This document shows positions 24,431 to 32,885 of a stretch of DNA of 64,000 nt, one piece after another. This DNA is from Loktanella gaetbuli (GTDB taxonomy: Bacteria > Pseudomonadota > Alphaproteobacteria > Rhodobacterales > Rhodobacteraceae). The stretch's first letter is position 1, and each line of letters starts with the position of its first letter. The notes beneath the pieces are model-generated. The model was not told the origin of the DNA and ran no database searches. It was given only the letters and a program-made list of their open reading frames with translations. A program made the position numbers and the translations under genes. The stretch is taken from NCBI RefSeq assembly GCF_020531945.1, contig NZ_JAJATZ010000003.1, forward strand, positions 248,001 through 312,000. The letters run 5' to 3'.

Positions 24431-25540
24431 ATGGGTGCTTCTGCAATCACCGTACGTCCCTACGACGGGACTCTGGCATCACTCAACCTGGGCGGTATCA
24501 CCAACGTCAACGTCCTGAACGGGGTCGGACCACCACAGGGTGCAACCATCAACGATGCAGACGGCATTCTGAATTCCGCCGACGATGGCATCGCACGATT
24601 TATCCTGGACGGATCGACCACGGAATCGACGATCAATTACATTGGCAGCGGCAGCGTCTCACTGATCAGCGCACTGGGGATCGAACTCTTTCCGCGGCCC
24701 ATTTCGATCTTCGAAGTCGATGGGCAGATCTATTTCTACGTACCCGAAGGATTGCCGCCACTTTCCCTGGTCAATGTTTCATTCAACATCGATCCGGAAG
24801 CCGACCTTATCCTGCCCGACTTTGTGCCCTGCTTCCTAGCGGGTACGCGGATCACCACGCCCAGCGGCAACCGGGCGATCGAGAATATTCAGCCAGGCGA
24901 CACCGTTCTGGATACGCAGGGTAGAAACCACACGGTGCTGTGGACAGGTGCCAAAACCATTCACCTCGACGCCCTGTGCGAAGCGCATTACCAGAAACTG
25001 GTGCCCGTTCGGATCAGCAGCGAGGCCATGGGCGGCAGGGCCCCGTTTCGTGACTTGATCGTGTCACAGCAACATCGCGTCGCGATCCGCCACCCCGCAA
25101 CCGAATTGCTGTACGGCCATGTCGATTGTTTCGTTCCTGCCGTTTCACTTGTCGGCTACATGGCAAACTTTGCGACCGACCTGACGACGGTGACCTATCA
25201 CCACATCCTGTGCAAAGAGCACATCACCCTGTTGGCAAACGGTGTAGAGGCCGAAAGCCTGTTTCTGGGCGATCTTTTGTCCACCAGCATGCGTCCCGCA
25301 CTCCGGCAAGAGATGGCACTGGTTTTTCCGGAACTTCGGTCCAGCGACCTGGCACCCACAGGATACCAGACAAGCCTACCGAGCCTGCGCGCGTTCGAAG
25401 GGCGCGTCTTGTGCAACATTCTGGCCGGCCCGCCCAAGTGCAAGCCAACCCCAAAGCGTCCGACAGACGCGAGGCCCCGCGCGCTGCGCAGGATCAAGTC
25501 GAGTCGGTACACGGAAACGACCAAACCGCCCACGCGCTAG
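24431..25540 (+). CDS. Hint-domain (Hint_2) protein
   Basis: A 369-residue protein. Residues 1-130 are a beta-rich region of unknown family. From Cys134 (CFLAGTRITTPSG) a Hedgehog/intein-type Hint domain runs to about 280, with RAIENIQPGDTVLD, HTVLWTGAKT, VSQQHRVAI and HHILCKEHITLLANG motifs. The C-terminus is basic (KPTPKRPTDARPRALRRIK). Hint domains can self-cleave; here the conserved Cys follows a hydrophobic proline segment. Such proteins are abundant and secreted in roseobacters, but their roles are mostly unknown. ATG 24431 follows AAGGAG at the correct distance. Confidence 0.85.
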   Translation: MGASAITVRPYDGTLASLNLGGITNVNVLNGVGPPQGATINDADGILNSADDGIARFILDGSTTESTINYIGSGSVSLISALGIELFPRPISIFEVDGQIYFYVPEGLPPLSLVNVSFNIDPEADLILPDFVPCFLAGTRITTPSGNRAIENIQPGDTVLDTQGRNHTVLWTGAKTIHLDALCEAHYQKLVPVRISSEAMGGRAPFRDLIVSQQHRVAIRHPATELLYGHVDCFVPAVSLVGYMANFATDLTTVTYHHILCKEHITLLANGVEAESLFLGDLLSTSMRPALRQEMALVFPELRSSDLAPTGYQTSLPSLRAFEGRVLCNILAGPPKCKPTPKRPTDARPRALRRIKSSRYTETTKPPTR

Positions 25541-25631
25541 CGCGACGACAATTTCCAACCGGTGATTTTCGGCCACCTTGCGTCATGCCTTGGCAGGATA
25601 TAGCACAGGCCCACCACCGGAAGGACCGAAC

Positions 25632-26705
25632 ATGACCGATCTGAAAGCGAAATACCTGGACCTTATTTCCGGTGCAGGTGATGAATCCACGCTCGAAGCA
25701 TTGCGTGTGCAGGCGCTTGGCAAAAAGGGTGAAATCAGCCTTCAGATGCGCGAACTGGGCAAGATGACGCCAGAGGAACGCCAGACAGCTGGTCCCGCGC
25801 TGAACGCCCTCAAGGATGAAATCAACAGCGCCCTGATCGCGAAAAAGGCCGCCCTCGGCGATGCGGCCCTGAACGCTCGGCTACAGACCGAATGGCTGGA
25901 TGTGACACTGCCCACCCGGTACCAGCGCCAGGGCACCATCCACCCCATCAGCCAGGTCACCGAAGAGGTCACCGCGATTTTCGCGGACATGGGTTTTGCC
26001 GTTGCCGAAGGTCCGCAGGTCGAATCCGACTGGTATAACTTTGACGCGCTGAACATCCCCGGCCATCACCCCGCCCGCGCCGAAATGGACACGTTCTATA
26101 TGTCCCGCGCCGAAGGCGATGACCGCCCGCCCGCCGTGCTGCGCACCCACACCAGCCCCGTACAGATCCGCAGCATGGAGGCATCAGGCGCCCCCACGCG
26201 CATCATCTGCCCTGGCCGCGTGTACCGTGCCGATTACGACCAGACGCACACGCCGATGTTCCACCAGATCGAAGGCCTCGCCATCGACAAGGACATTTCC
26301 ATGGCGAACCTGAAATGGGTGCTCGAGGAATTCGTGAAGGCCTATTTCGAGGTCGACCACGTCGATATCCGGTTCCGCGCCTCGCACTTTCCGTTCACCG
26401 AACCCTCGGCAGAGGTCGACATCCGCTGCTCTTGGGAAGGCGGCACGCTCAAGGTCGGTGAGGGCGATGACTGGCTTGAAATCCTCGGGTCCGGCATGGT
26501 CCACCCCAAGGTGCTGCAGGCCGCTGGCGTCGACCCGACCCAGTGGCAGGGCTTTGCATTCGGCATGGGAATCGACCGCATCGCAATGCTGAAATACGGA
26601 ATCCCCGACCTGCGCGCGTTCTTTGATTCCGACCTGCGCTGGCTGCGCCACTACGGTTTCTCAGCCCTCGACGTGCCGACCCTGCGGGGCGGGTTGAGCC
26701 GGTAA
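25632..26705 (+). CDS. pheS: Phenylalanyl-tRNA synthetase alpha subunit
   Basis: A 357-residue class II synthetase subunit with an N-terminal coiled-coil arm and motifs VESDWYNFDALNIPGHHPAR, LRTHTSPVQIRSM, FHQIEGL and the terminal GFAFGMGIDRIAMLKYGI. It charges tRNA-Phe together with PheT, whose gene is not in this window directly downstream; that separation is notable because pheS and pheT usually adjoin. ATG 25632 follows AAGGACC. Confidence 0.96.
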   Translation: MTDLKAKYLDLISGAGDESTLEALRVQALGKKGEISLQMRELGKMTPEERQTAGPALNALKDEINSALIAKKAALGDAALNARLQTEWLDVTLPTRYQRQGTIHPISQVTEEVTAIFADMGFAVAEGPQVESDWYNFDALNIPGHHPARAEMDTFYMSRAEGDDRPPAVLRTHTSPVQIRSMEASGAPTRIICPGRVYRADYDQTHTPMFHQIEGLAIDKDISMANLKWVLEEFVKAYFEVDHVDIRFRASHFPFTEPSAEVDIRCSWEGGTLKVGEGDDWLEILGSGMVHPKVLQAAGVDPTQWQGFAFGMGIDRIAMLKYGIPDLRAFFDSDLRWLRHYGFSALDVPTLRGGLSR

Positions 26706-26759
26706 CGACATCCGCGTTGCCCGGCGCTTTCCCCTCGTTTTGAAATAGTCAGGACTGCC

Positions 26760-27200
26760 ATGACCGACGACGACTACGACGCCATTGTCGACCTCAACGA
26801 CATTTACCCCGGTGCGGGCACGTTTCGGTTCGGCAATTCCAAGGCGGAATGCCAGCAACAGATCGACCTGGTCCGACGCGGCGAGAAATCGGCGAATTGC
26901 GCGCCCTTTCGCGAGTTCAAGGACGATCCAGATGCCATGCCCGTCGTGGGCCGTTGCGACATTGCAGCAAACTGGGGCGGGTCACCCGCGCTGGTCCTGC
27001 GCACCACTCGGGTCGAACACGTGCGGTTCTGTGACGTCACCCTGGACATGGCCGAGGCCGAAAGCAGCAGCTACACCCTGGACGGCTGGCGCGCGGAAAA
27101 GACCCATTATTTCAAGCGCAACGGCGGCTGGTCCGACGACATGCCGCTGGTGTTCGAATTTTTCGAACTGGTCGAAGATCTGGACGGCCGCAGTCTGTAA
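26760..27200 (+). CDS. ASCH-domain protein
   Basis: A 146-residue protein with an ASCH fold, a PUA-related RNA-binding domain. Its signature order is recognisable: TFRFGNSKAECQQQIDLVRRGEKSA, then LRTTRVEHVRFCDV, AEAESSSYTLDGWRAEKTHYF and DDMPLVFEFFELVEDL. The role is likely RNA or nucleotide binding, possibly hydrolysis of a modified nucleoside as seen in some family members, but it is not assignable. It starts 54 bases after pheS and ends immediately against the convergent gene at 27201. Confidence 0.8.
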   Translation: MTDDDYDAIVDLNDIYPGAGTFRFGNSKAECQQQIDLVRRGEKSANCAPFREFKDDPDAMPVVGRCDIAANWGGSPALVLRTTRVEHVRFCDVTLDMAEAESSSYTLDGWRAEKTHYFKRNGGWSDDMPLVFEFFELVEDLDGRSL

Positions 27201-27845
27201 CTACTGCCGGACCATCGACACGTCGAACCCACCTGCCGACACCGTCACCCGCGCCAGCGTGCCGCCCGCATACGCCAGCTGCATGTTCAGCGATTTGAAG
27301 TTGAACGGTGACAAATGTCCTTTGCCAGCCGCGACGCGGTAATCCATGTCGCAGACTGTCTGGCCGTTTTCGGTCTCGGTACTTGCCGTGGAAATCGCCA
27401 CCAGACGGCGCCCGTCATACATCTGTAGCGGGGCAGGACAGCCACCTGCCCGTTCCAGCCGGGCGAACAGCTCTGACGGAAACAGAACATCCGCAGGCAC
27501 CGTTTCAGGCGCGCTCAGGTCAGTGGCGTCATTGGCAGGCACAATCGTTACATTTGCCACGCGGCCATTCTGCCGGATGACAGAGATATCACGCGTCTTG
27601 CCACCACGGTTCACGCCCAGATACTGCTCGGCGGTACTGCCGTCGGGCAGTTGCACCTTGGTCACCGACGCCTGAAACGTGCCGTCAGCAACACCCAGCG
27701 GCGTGTTGTTCAGCGTTGACTGCAGGCTGGCCCCATTGGTTTCCAGCGTCCCGATCTGCCGACTGCCCAGCATCATCGCGTAGGTTTCCGCGATCGTGGG
27801 CGTGGCAGACATGAACACCAAGAATGAAATGACAGTCCGACGCAT
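27201..27845 (-). CDS. Exported protein of unknown function
   Basis: A 214-residue protein with a signal peptide (RRTVISFLVFMSATPTIAE). The mature part is beta-rich and contains two cysteines (Cys near GGCPAPL and near TVCDMDY) that could form a disulfide. It resembles DUF6134- or DUF3108-like periplasmic proteins, but I cannot confirm a family. ATG 27845 with AGGAG eight bases upstream is preferred to the TTG six bases earlier. Its stop abuts that of the ASCH gene. Confidence 0.6.
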   Translation of the reverse strand: MRRTVISFLVFMSATPTIAETYAMMLGSRQIGTLETNGASLQSTLNNTPLGVADGTFQASVTKVQLPDGSTAEQYLGVNRGGKTRDISVIRQNGRVANVTIVPANDATDLSAPETVPADVLFPSELFARLERAGGCPAPLQMYDGRRLVAISTASTETENGQTVCDMDYRVAAGKGHLSPFNFKSLNMQLAYAGGTLARVTVSAGGFDVSMVRQ

Positions 27846-28220
27846 CCGCAAGGCTCCTGCTGGTTCTGCCGACCTCTTAGATCACAAGGCTGCAGTTATG
27901 CGATAGCAATCTGCGTACATCGGCAGCAACCCGCATGGCGCGATGCACTTTGCCGTCGCTTTCATTTTTACGGGCGGGTTGAAATCGTGAATATCTGGAT
28001 GAAGACAGGCTGACCAAAGGAGGCGTATGTCGCCGGGAGGTGCCATATCAAATTGCCAAGCTCAGGTCAGCCGACTGCGCGCCCGATACATCGCAGTCAT
28101 GCGCAGCAAATCCATGCGGCTGACGCAACCCGTCAGATGGGCGGCACAGCTACTTCGCAAGGGTTCCATCAGCGCCAAGACCGTCTAAGGCGGTTGCCGT
28201 CGATCTGAAATGCAGGGATG
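27846..28220. other. Intergenic region with one small candidate ORF
   Basis: A 375-base stretch between the exported protein and tRNA-Thr. The left half (27900-28015) holds no coding frame I trust. The right half contains the 53-codon frame at 28027, listed separately. No terminator with a T-run is evident. Confidence 0.4.
28027..28188 (+). CDS. Candidate 53-residue basic small protein
   Basis: ATG 28027 lies three bases after AAAGGAGG, a near-perfect Shine-Dalgarno with tight spacing. The product begins MSPGGAISN, contains RLRARYIAVMRSKSMRL and ends KGSISAKTV. It is strongly basic and could form one amphipathic helix. No family is recognised and there is no neighbour on the same strand, so it may be a real small protein or a chance frame. 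Conservation would decide. Confidence 0.35.
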   Translation: MSPGGAISNCQAQVSRLRARYIAVMRSKSMRLTQPVRWAAQLLRKGSISAKTV

Positions 28221-28296
28221 TGGTGCCGCATGAGGGATTCGAACCCCCGACCCCATCATTACGAATGATGTGCTCTACCGACTGAGCTAATGCGGC
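28221..28296 (-). tRNA. tRNA-Thr (CGT)
   Basis: A 76-base minus-strand cloverleaf. Acceptor GCCGCAT/ATGCGGC, anticodon stem CATCA/TGATG, loop TTCGTAA giving anticodon CGT, T-loop GGTTCGAATCC, and an encoded CCA (28221-28223). Confidence 0.97.
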
Positions 28297-28339
28297 ATCC
28301 GGGGTGCGATCTAGCACCCCATGGGCGGTCAGGAAAGAC

Positions 28340-29797
28340 CTATTTTTTGTCCGAGGCAGGTGCAGGCAACGGGTCGAGCACTTCTGCTTCGCTGACCGCG
28401 ACCTGGTTGGCTTCTGCCGGCTTTTGCCCAACGATCAGCGGCAGCATTTCCGTACCTGTCGGCATGGCGACCTCGCCCGCTGGCGGGCGTTTCCAGGCCA
28501 GCGTATCAAAGGCGGCGCAGTTGTCACAGACCGGACCCCAGGACGCATGGATATGCTGACAGTTTTCGCAAATCCACTGCGGCCCGCGCGGTGCCGTCAG
28601 CGCACGTGTCAGCCAACCGCGCACCACCGCGTCGTCGGACCCCTGTCCGCGTTCGATTGCGGCCATCAGTGTCAGGCTGCGCCCGGTCGGATCATCGGTT
28701 ACCAGATGGCCCAAGGCGCGCTTGGCGGCCGGAAAATCCTCTGCCGCGATGTTCAGCTCGGCCAACAGCATCCGCGTTTCGGGATGATCCGGTTTCTGCT
28801 TGGTCAGGGCACGGAAACGTTTCAGACGTTCTTGCGGTGTTTCGTCCGGCGCGATTTCGGCAAATGCGGCAGCGATATCGGGATGCGGTGTCACACCCCA
28901 TGTTTTTGTCAGGATCTTGGCGGCCTTGCGCGGCTCTGATTTTTCCAGATGCGCCTGTGCGGCCATGATCGCAGCGGGCACCAGATCGGGCGACAGGCGG
29001 TTGGCCTCGATCGCCGCCTCACGTGCTTTCATGTCCTGGCCTTCGTCCATGATGTCCTTGGCCTCTGACAGGGCCAGAACGGCATCACGGCGCTTGTGCA
29101 CATCACGCGGCAGCGCACCCGATTTCAGTTTGGCCCCCAGCGTTTCGCGGGCACCGGCCCAATCCGCCTTTTCGGCCTGCAACCTCAGCAGGGTGTCCTG
29201 AACCCCCTCGTGCTGCGGTTTGATCTCAAACGCCTTGCGGGCAAGACCCAGGGCGGTATCGGTATCGCCTGCCGCCAGCTTTTGCTGCATCAACCCGCGC
29301 ACACCGACAAACCGGGTTTCGTCCTTTGCCACCAGCGCGCGATAGCTTTCTTCTGCGGTGCGGGTGTCACCTGTCATCTCGGCGGCCTGCGCCTTGAGAA
29401 GCGTGGTCAGGTCGGGACGGTTCAGGTATTTGTCCGCACGTTTGGCCTTGGTCATCGCCAAGTGGCCTTCGCCGCCTGCCAGCGCGAACAGACCTTCTGA
29501 CAGGGCCTCGAACCCCTTGCGTTCGCGGTTACGATCGAAATGGCGCGAAATTGCGGTCTGATCGCCGTTAAGGAAACGGAACACGGCAACCAAGAGCTTG
29601 ATCAGTTTCAGCCCGATCCAGACCAGCACGACCAGCGCCACCAAGGCAACGACCATCTGAAGCGCGCTCAATGCCACCTCGTATCCGCCGATCGACAGGA
29701 TCGCGCCGCCCTGCATATCCAACAGTTGCACGGCACCCCAGGTCAGACCCAGAACGATGACAACAAAGACCGCGATTTTTAGGAGTGTCGAAATCAT
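28340..29797 (-). CDS. hemY: HemY-type TPR protein
   Basis: A 485-residue inner-membrane protein: two N-terminal transmembrane helices (about 3-22 and 43-65), a hemY_N domain with the conserved FRFLNGDQTAISRHF segment, and tetratricopeptide repeats from about 90 to 400. The C-terminus adds a CxxC...CxxC zinc-ribbon-like element (WICENCQHIHASWGPVCDNC). HemY is linked to late heme synthesis by genetics, but its biochemical action is unsettled. The name is shared with, but unrelated to, protoporphyrinogen oxidase HemY. It starts 11 bases after mic60. Confidence 0.88.
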   Translation of the reverse strand: MISTLLKIAVFVVIVLGLTWGAVQLLDMQGGAILSIGGYEVALSALQMVVALVALVVLVWIGLKLIKLLVAVFRFLNGDQTAISRHFDRNRERKGFEALSEGLFALAGGEGHLAMTKAKRADKYLNRPDLTTLLKAQAAEMTGDTRTAEESYRALVAKDETRFVGVRGLMQQKLAAGDTDTALGLARKAFEIKPQHEGVQDTLLRLQAEKADWAGARETLGAKLKSGALPRDVHKRRDAVLALSEAKDIMDEGQDMKAREAAIEANRLSPDLVPAAIMAAQAHLEKSEPRKAAKILTKTWGVTPHPDIAAAFAEIAPDETPQERLKRFRALTKQKPDHPETRMLLAELNIAAEDFPAAKRALGHLVTDDPTGRSLTLMAAIERGQGSDDAVVRGWLTRALTAPRGPQWICENCQHIHASWGPVCDNCAAFDTLAWKRPPAGEVAMPTGTEMLPLIVGQKPAEANQVAVSEAEVLDPLPAPASDKK

Positions 29798-29808
29798 GTG
29801 TCAGGCCC

Positions 29809-30948
29809 TCAATTGGCGGTCAGGTTGGTGTCGAGTTGTTCGACGGCGTCAATGGCTGCTGCACGCTGTTCGGCCAGCGTGATCCAGTCGGTCATCGCGG
29901 CGCGTGGCGTTTCGGGCAATGTCTGAACCTCGGCCAGGGCGTCGTTCAGGCGTCCGCTCCGCAGTGCCGCTTCGGCCCTGCTCAGGATGGCGTCGGCGGA
30001 TGTGCCCTCTCTTGGGGCAGTGGACCGCACGTTCAGCTGACTGCGCAGGAACCCGCCCAGACCCCCGTCCGTTTCCGTTCCTTCGCCGGATTGGCGGGCC
30101 GCTTGCAGGGCTGCACGGGCAGCCTCGGGGTAGGCTTCGCGCAGGGCTTCCATCGTCGGAACACCCTCTTCTGCGACGGCTGACAAGGCATCGGGCACCG
30201 GCCCATCCAGCGCCTCCCCCAGATCGCCGAGAACGGCGGCCATCGGTGCGCCGCTTTCGACGGCGCCCTGAATACGGGCCAATGCGGCACGTGCGGTTTC
30301 CGTGCGCGCGCCTGCAATCGCGTTTGCCTGAATGGTCTCTGCCTCGGCGCGGATGGCCTCCAGTTGGGACTGCAATTCATCGCGCTGCGCCTGCAACGCT
30401 GCGGTCTGGTCCGCGATCTGCTGGCTGAGGGCCTGCACAGCCGCATCCTGCGCCGCCTCGCCCACGATGGGTGCGGCGGGGTCGGTAACACCCGTTGGCA
30501 GGGCCGCAAACTGGTCCTGCAATGCGGTCAGTTGGTCCTGTATGTCTGCAACCGTCTGTTCCAGACCGGTCATGTCAAGGGCGGGTGACGCGGCGGGCAG
30601 CGATGCGATGTCGTCGCGCAGTGCATCGATCTGCACCTGAACGCTGTCATCACCACCTGCAACAGGTGCCACCATTCCGGTTTGCGTCCAGGCAATCCCG
30701 TAGCCGATGAGACCGGCAACCAACCCGCCCATCGCCATGGGCAGGAAAATCGGACGCCGCTTTTCGGTCTGCTGCGGCTGCGGGGTTGGCGCGGTTTCAG
30801 CCTGTCGGGGCTGTTCCGTCACAGCGACAGCTGCGTCCACATCGGCCAGGTCACGTTCCGTTTGCGGCGCAGGAATCGAAGGGGGCGGCATGGCTGTGGT
30901 CGCTGATGTGGGATCAAGGGATTTTCCCTTTGCCGGTGTCTTTGCCAC
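29809..30948 (-). CDS. Alphaproteobacterial mitofilin (Mic60) homologue
   Basis: A 379-residue protein with a Pro/Ala/Gln-rich N-terminal cytoplasmic tail (1-65), one transmembrane helix (about 68-88, FLPMAMGGLVAGLIGYGIAW), a long periplasmic coiled coil (about 105-215) and a C-terminal mitofilin-like domain (about 290-379). Alphaproteobacterial homologues shape intracytoplasmic membranes and link inner and outer membranes. The start is GTG 30948 with AAGGGG upstream. It lies between hemD and hemY, the location in which these homologues were recognised. Confidence 0.82.
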   Translation of the reverse strand: MAKTPAKGKSLDPTSATTAMPPPSIPAPQTERDLADVDAAVAVTEQPRQAETAPTPQPQQTEKRRPIFLPMAMGGLVAGLIGYGIAWTQTGMVAPVAGGDDSVQVQIDALRDDIASLPAASPALDMTGLEQTVADIQDQLTALQDQFAALPTGVTDPAAPIVGEAAQDAAVQALSQQIADQTAALQAQRDELQSQLEAIRAEAETIQANAIAGARTETARAALARIQGAVESGAPMAAVLGDLGEALDGPVPDALSAVAEEGVPTMEALREAYPEAARAALQAARQSGEGTETDGGLGGFLRSQLNVRSTAPREGTSADAILSRAEAALRSGRLNDALAEVQTLPETPRAAMTDWITLAEQRAAAIDAVEQLDTNLTAN

Positions 30949-31019
30949 ATCATTCCCCTTCGTTCTTCGAAACGCGGCAATCTGCCACCAATCGACGTTA
31001 GCCTGCTATGGCGCAGGTC

Positions 31020-31721
31020 TCAAGCGTTGCCGGTACCGGCAATTTCAGACCAAAGCGCGCGGGTTGCCCCCAACATATGCGGGGTGTCGGGCGCTGCGGC
31101 CACCACGACCCCATCAGGTCGGTGGACCGACACCGCATCGGCGACCGCATTGCTCATTGCGACAACAAATAGCGGGGCAAGTCGATCCGGCAACGCAAGA
31201 ATGCTGGCAGAGCGCGGCGAAAACACCGGCGCGATCAGCGGGGCGTTCCCTGCTGCCGCATCAATCAACGGAATGGGCGGCGGCAATGCAATCTGGGAAT
31301 AGAGAACGACAGTTTCGCAGGTCAGGCCCGCATCGCGCAGCGTTTCGCCTACATCACCACGACGATGCGCGCCTGCCAGATGCCACAGCGGACCGGTCGG
31401 GCGCTGCGACAGGATCAGCGCGATCAGCGCGGCGGCGTCCCCCTCGGCCACCAGCGTGCGATAACCCCGCGCCCGCGCCGCATGCGACGTGGCCTGCCCG
31501 ACACACCAGGCCTTGCGTCCCATCCCAAGCGGAGCAAAGGCGACCGCGTTCGCCGACGTAAAGATCACCCCGCCGTCCTTGGGCACAGGCGCACCGGTCG
31601 GCACGATGTCAAAGGCAGGTGCCATGATCACGCCGGGCTGCCTGTCCAGCATGGCTGTCAGCTGCGCTACAAAGGCAGTCCCCTTTGGCGCAGGACGGCT
31701 GATGATCAGAATGGGGTCCAT
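31020..31721 (-). CDS. hemD: Uroporphyrinogen-III synthase
   Basis: A 233-residue cytoplasmic enzyme that closes hydroxymethylbilane to uroporphyrinogen III, inverting ring D. HemD sequences are weakly conserved, but the fold-specific segments IISRPAPKG, VIFTSANAVAFA and VFSPRSASIL are present. The first gene of the hemD-mic60-hemY unit, divergent from tsaD across 69 bases. hemC, often adjacent, is absent here. Confidence 0.88.
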   Translation of the reverse strand: MDPILIISRPAPKGTAFVAQLTAMLDRQPGVIMAPAFDIVPTGAPVPKDGGVIFTSANAVAFAPLGMGRKAWCVGQATSHAARARGYRTLVAEGDAAALIALILSQRPTGPLWHLAGAHRRGDVGETLRDAGLTCETVVLYSQIALPPPIPLIDAAAGNAPLIAPVFSPRSASILALPDRLAPLFVVAMSNAVADAVSVHRPDGVVVAAAPDTPHMLGATRALWSEIAGTGNA

Positions 31722-31790
31722 GGCGCGCCGTTATTGTGAGAACCGTTGCCAAGTGTTACCTGCGACCGGACCAAGCGCAACAGGCACCCC

Positions 31791-32885
31791 ATGTCCCGAC
31801 CCCTGACGATCCTCGGCATTGAGAGCAGCTGCGACGATACCGCCGCCGCCGTGGTGCGCGGCACGGCCGATGACGCGACCGTGCTGTCGTCCATCGTCTT
31901 TGGTCAAACCGCCCTGCACGCCGATTTTGGCGGTGTCGTGCCCGAAATCGCGGCCCGCGCCCACGCGGAAAAGGTCGACCATTGCGTGGCTGACGCACTC
32001 TCAAATGCAGGACTGGCCCTGTTGGACTGCGACGCCATTGCCGTGACAGCGGGTCCCGGTCTGATTGGCGGCGTGCTGTCTGGCGTGATGTGCGCCAAGG
32101 GTCTGGCGGCTGCGACCGGCCTGCCACTGATCGGGGTCAACCATCTGGCAGGTCACGCGCTGACGCCGCGCCTGACGGACGCGGTGCCGTTTCCCTATCT
32201 GATGCTGCTGGTGTCCGGCGGACATTGCCAGTTCCTGATCGCGCATGACCGCGACCGTTTCGAACGGATCGGCGGCACCATCGACGACGCCCCGGGCGAG
32301 GCGTTCGACAAGACCGCCCGCCTGCTGGCCCTGCCGCAACCCGGCGGCCCTTCGGTCGAGGCCGCGGCGAAAACGGGCGACCCCAAACGGTTCAAGCTGC
32401 CACGACCCTTGCTTGATCGGGACGACTGCGACATGTCCTTTTCCGGGTTGAAAACCGCCCTTTTGCGGGCGCGTGACGGCGTGATCGGTCCGGAACAGAC
32501 ACTCAATCGGACAGATCAGGCCGACCTTGCCGCCGGATTTCAGGCTGCGGTGACTGATGTGCTGACGGCGAAAACCGCACGCGCGCTGGACCTGTATCTT
32601 GCGCTGAACCCGGTCACACCCACGCTTGCCGTTGCGGGCGGGGTCGCTGCGAACATGGCGATCCGCACCGCGCTGACTGACTTGTGCACGCGGCGCAATA
32701 CGGCGTTTCTGGCCCCGCCGCTGGCGCTGTGCACCGACAATGCTGCCATGATAGCCTACGCAGGGCTGACGCGCTTTGCAGCAGGCGAACAGGATGATCT
32801 GACGCTGGGCGCACGACCGCGCTGGCCGCTGGATGACACCGCACCGGCGATGCTGGGATCGGGCAAGAAGGGGGCAAAGGCATGA
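31791..32885 (+). CDS. tsaD: tRNA N6-threonylcarbamoyladenosine transferase, TsaD
   Basis: A 364-residue ASKHA-fold enzyme that puts the threonylcarbamoyl group on A37 of ANN-decoding tRNAs, with TsaB, TsaE and TsaC. Metal-binding histidines lie in the NHLAGHAL motif; SSCDDTAAAVV, VSGGHCQF and GGVAANMAIR are typical. tsaE is encoded in the same window at 44241. The start ATG 31791 is favoured by homology over an extension to 31746. It overlaps gpsA by four bases. Confidence 0.95.
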   Translation: MSRPLTILGIESSCDDTAAAVVRGTADDATVLSSIVFGQTALHADFGGVVPEIAARAHAEKVDHCVADALSNAGLALLDCDAIAVTAGPGLIGGVLSGVMCAKGLAAATGLPLIGVNHLAGHALTPRLTDAVPFPYLMLLVSGGHCQFLIAHDRDRFERIGGTIDDAPGEAFDKTARLLALPQPGGPSVEAAAKTGDPKRFKLPRPLLDRDDCDMSFSGLKTALLRARDGVIGPEQTLNRTDQADLAAGFQAAVTDVLTAKTARALDLYLALNPVTPTLAVAGGVAANMAIRTALTDLCTRRNTAFLAPPLALCTDNAAMIAYAGLTRFAAGEQDDLTLGARPRWPLDDTAPAMLGSGKKGAKA

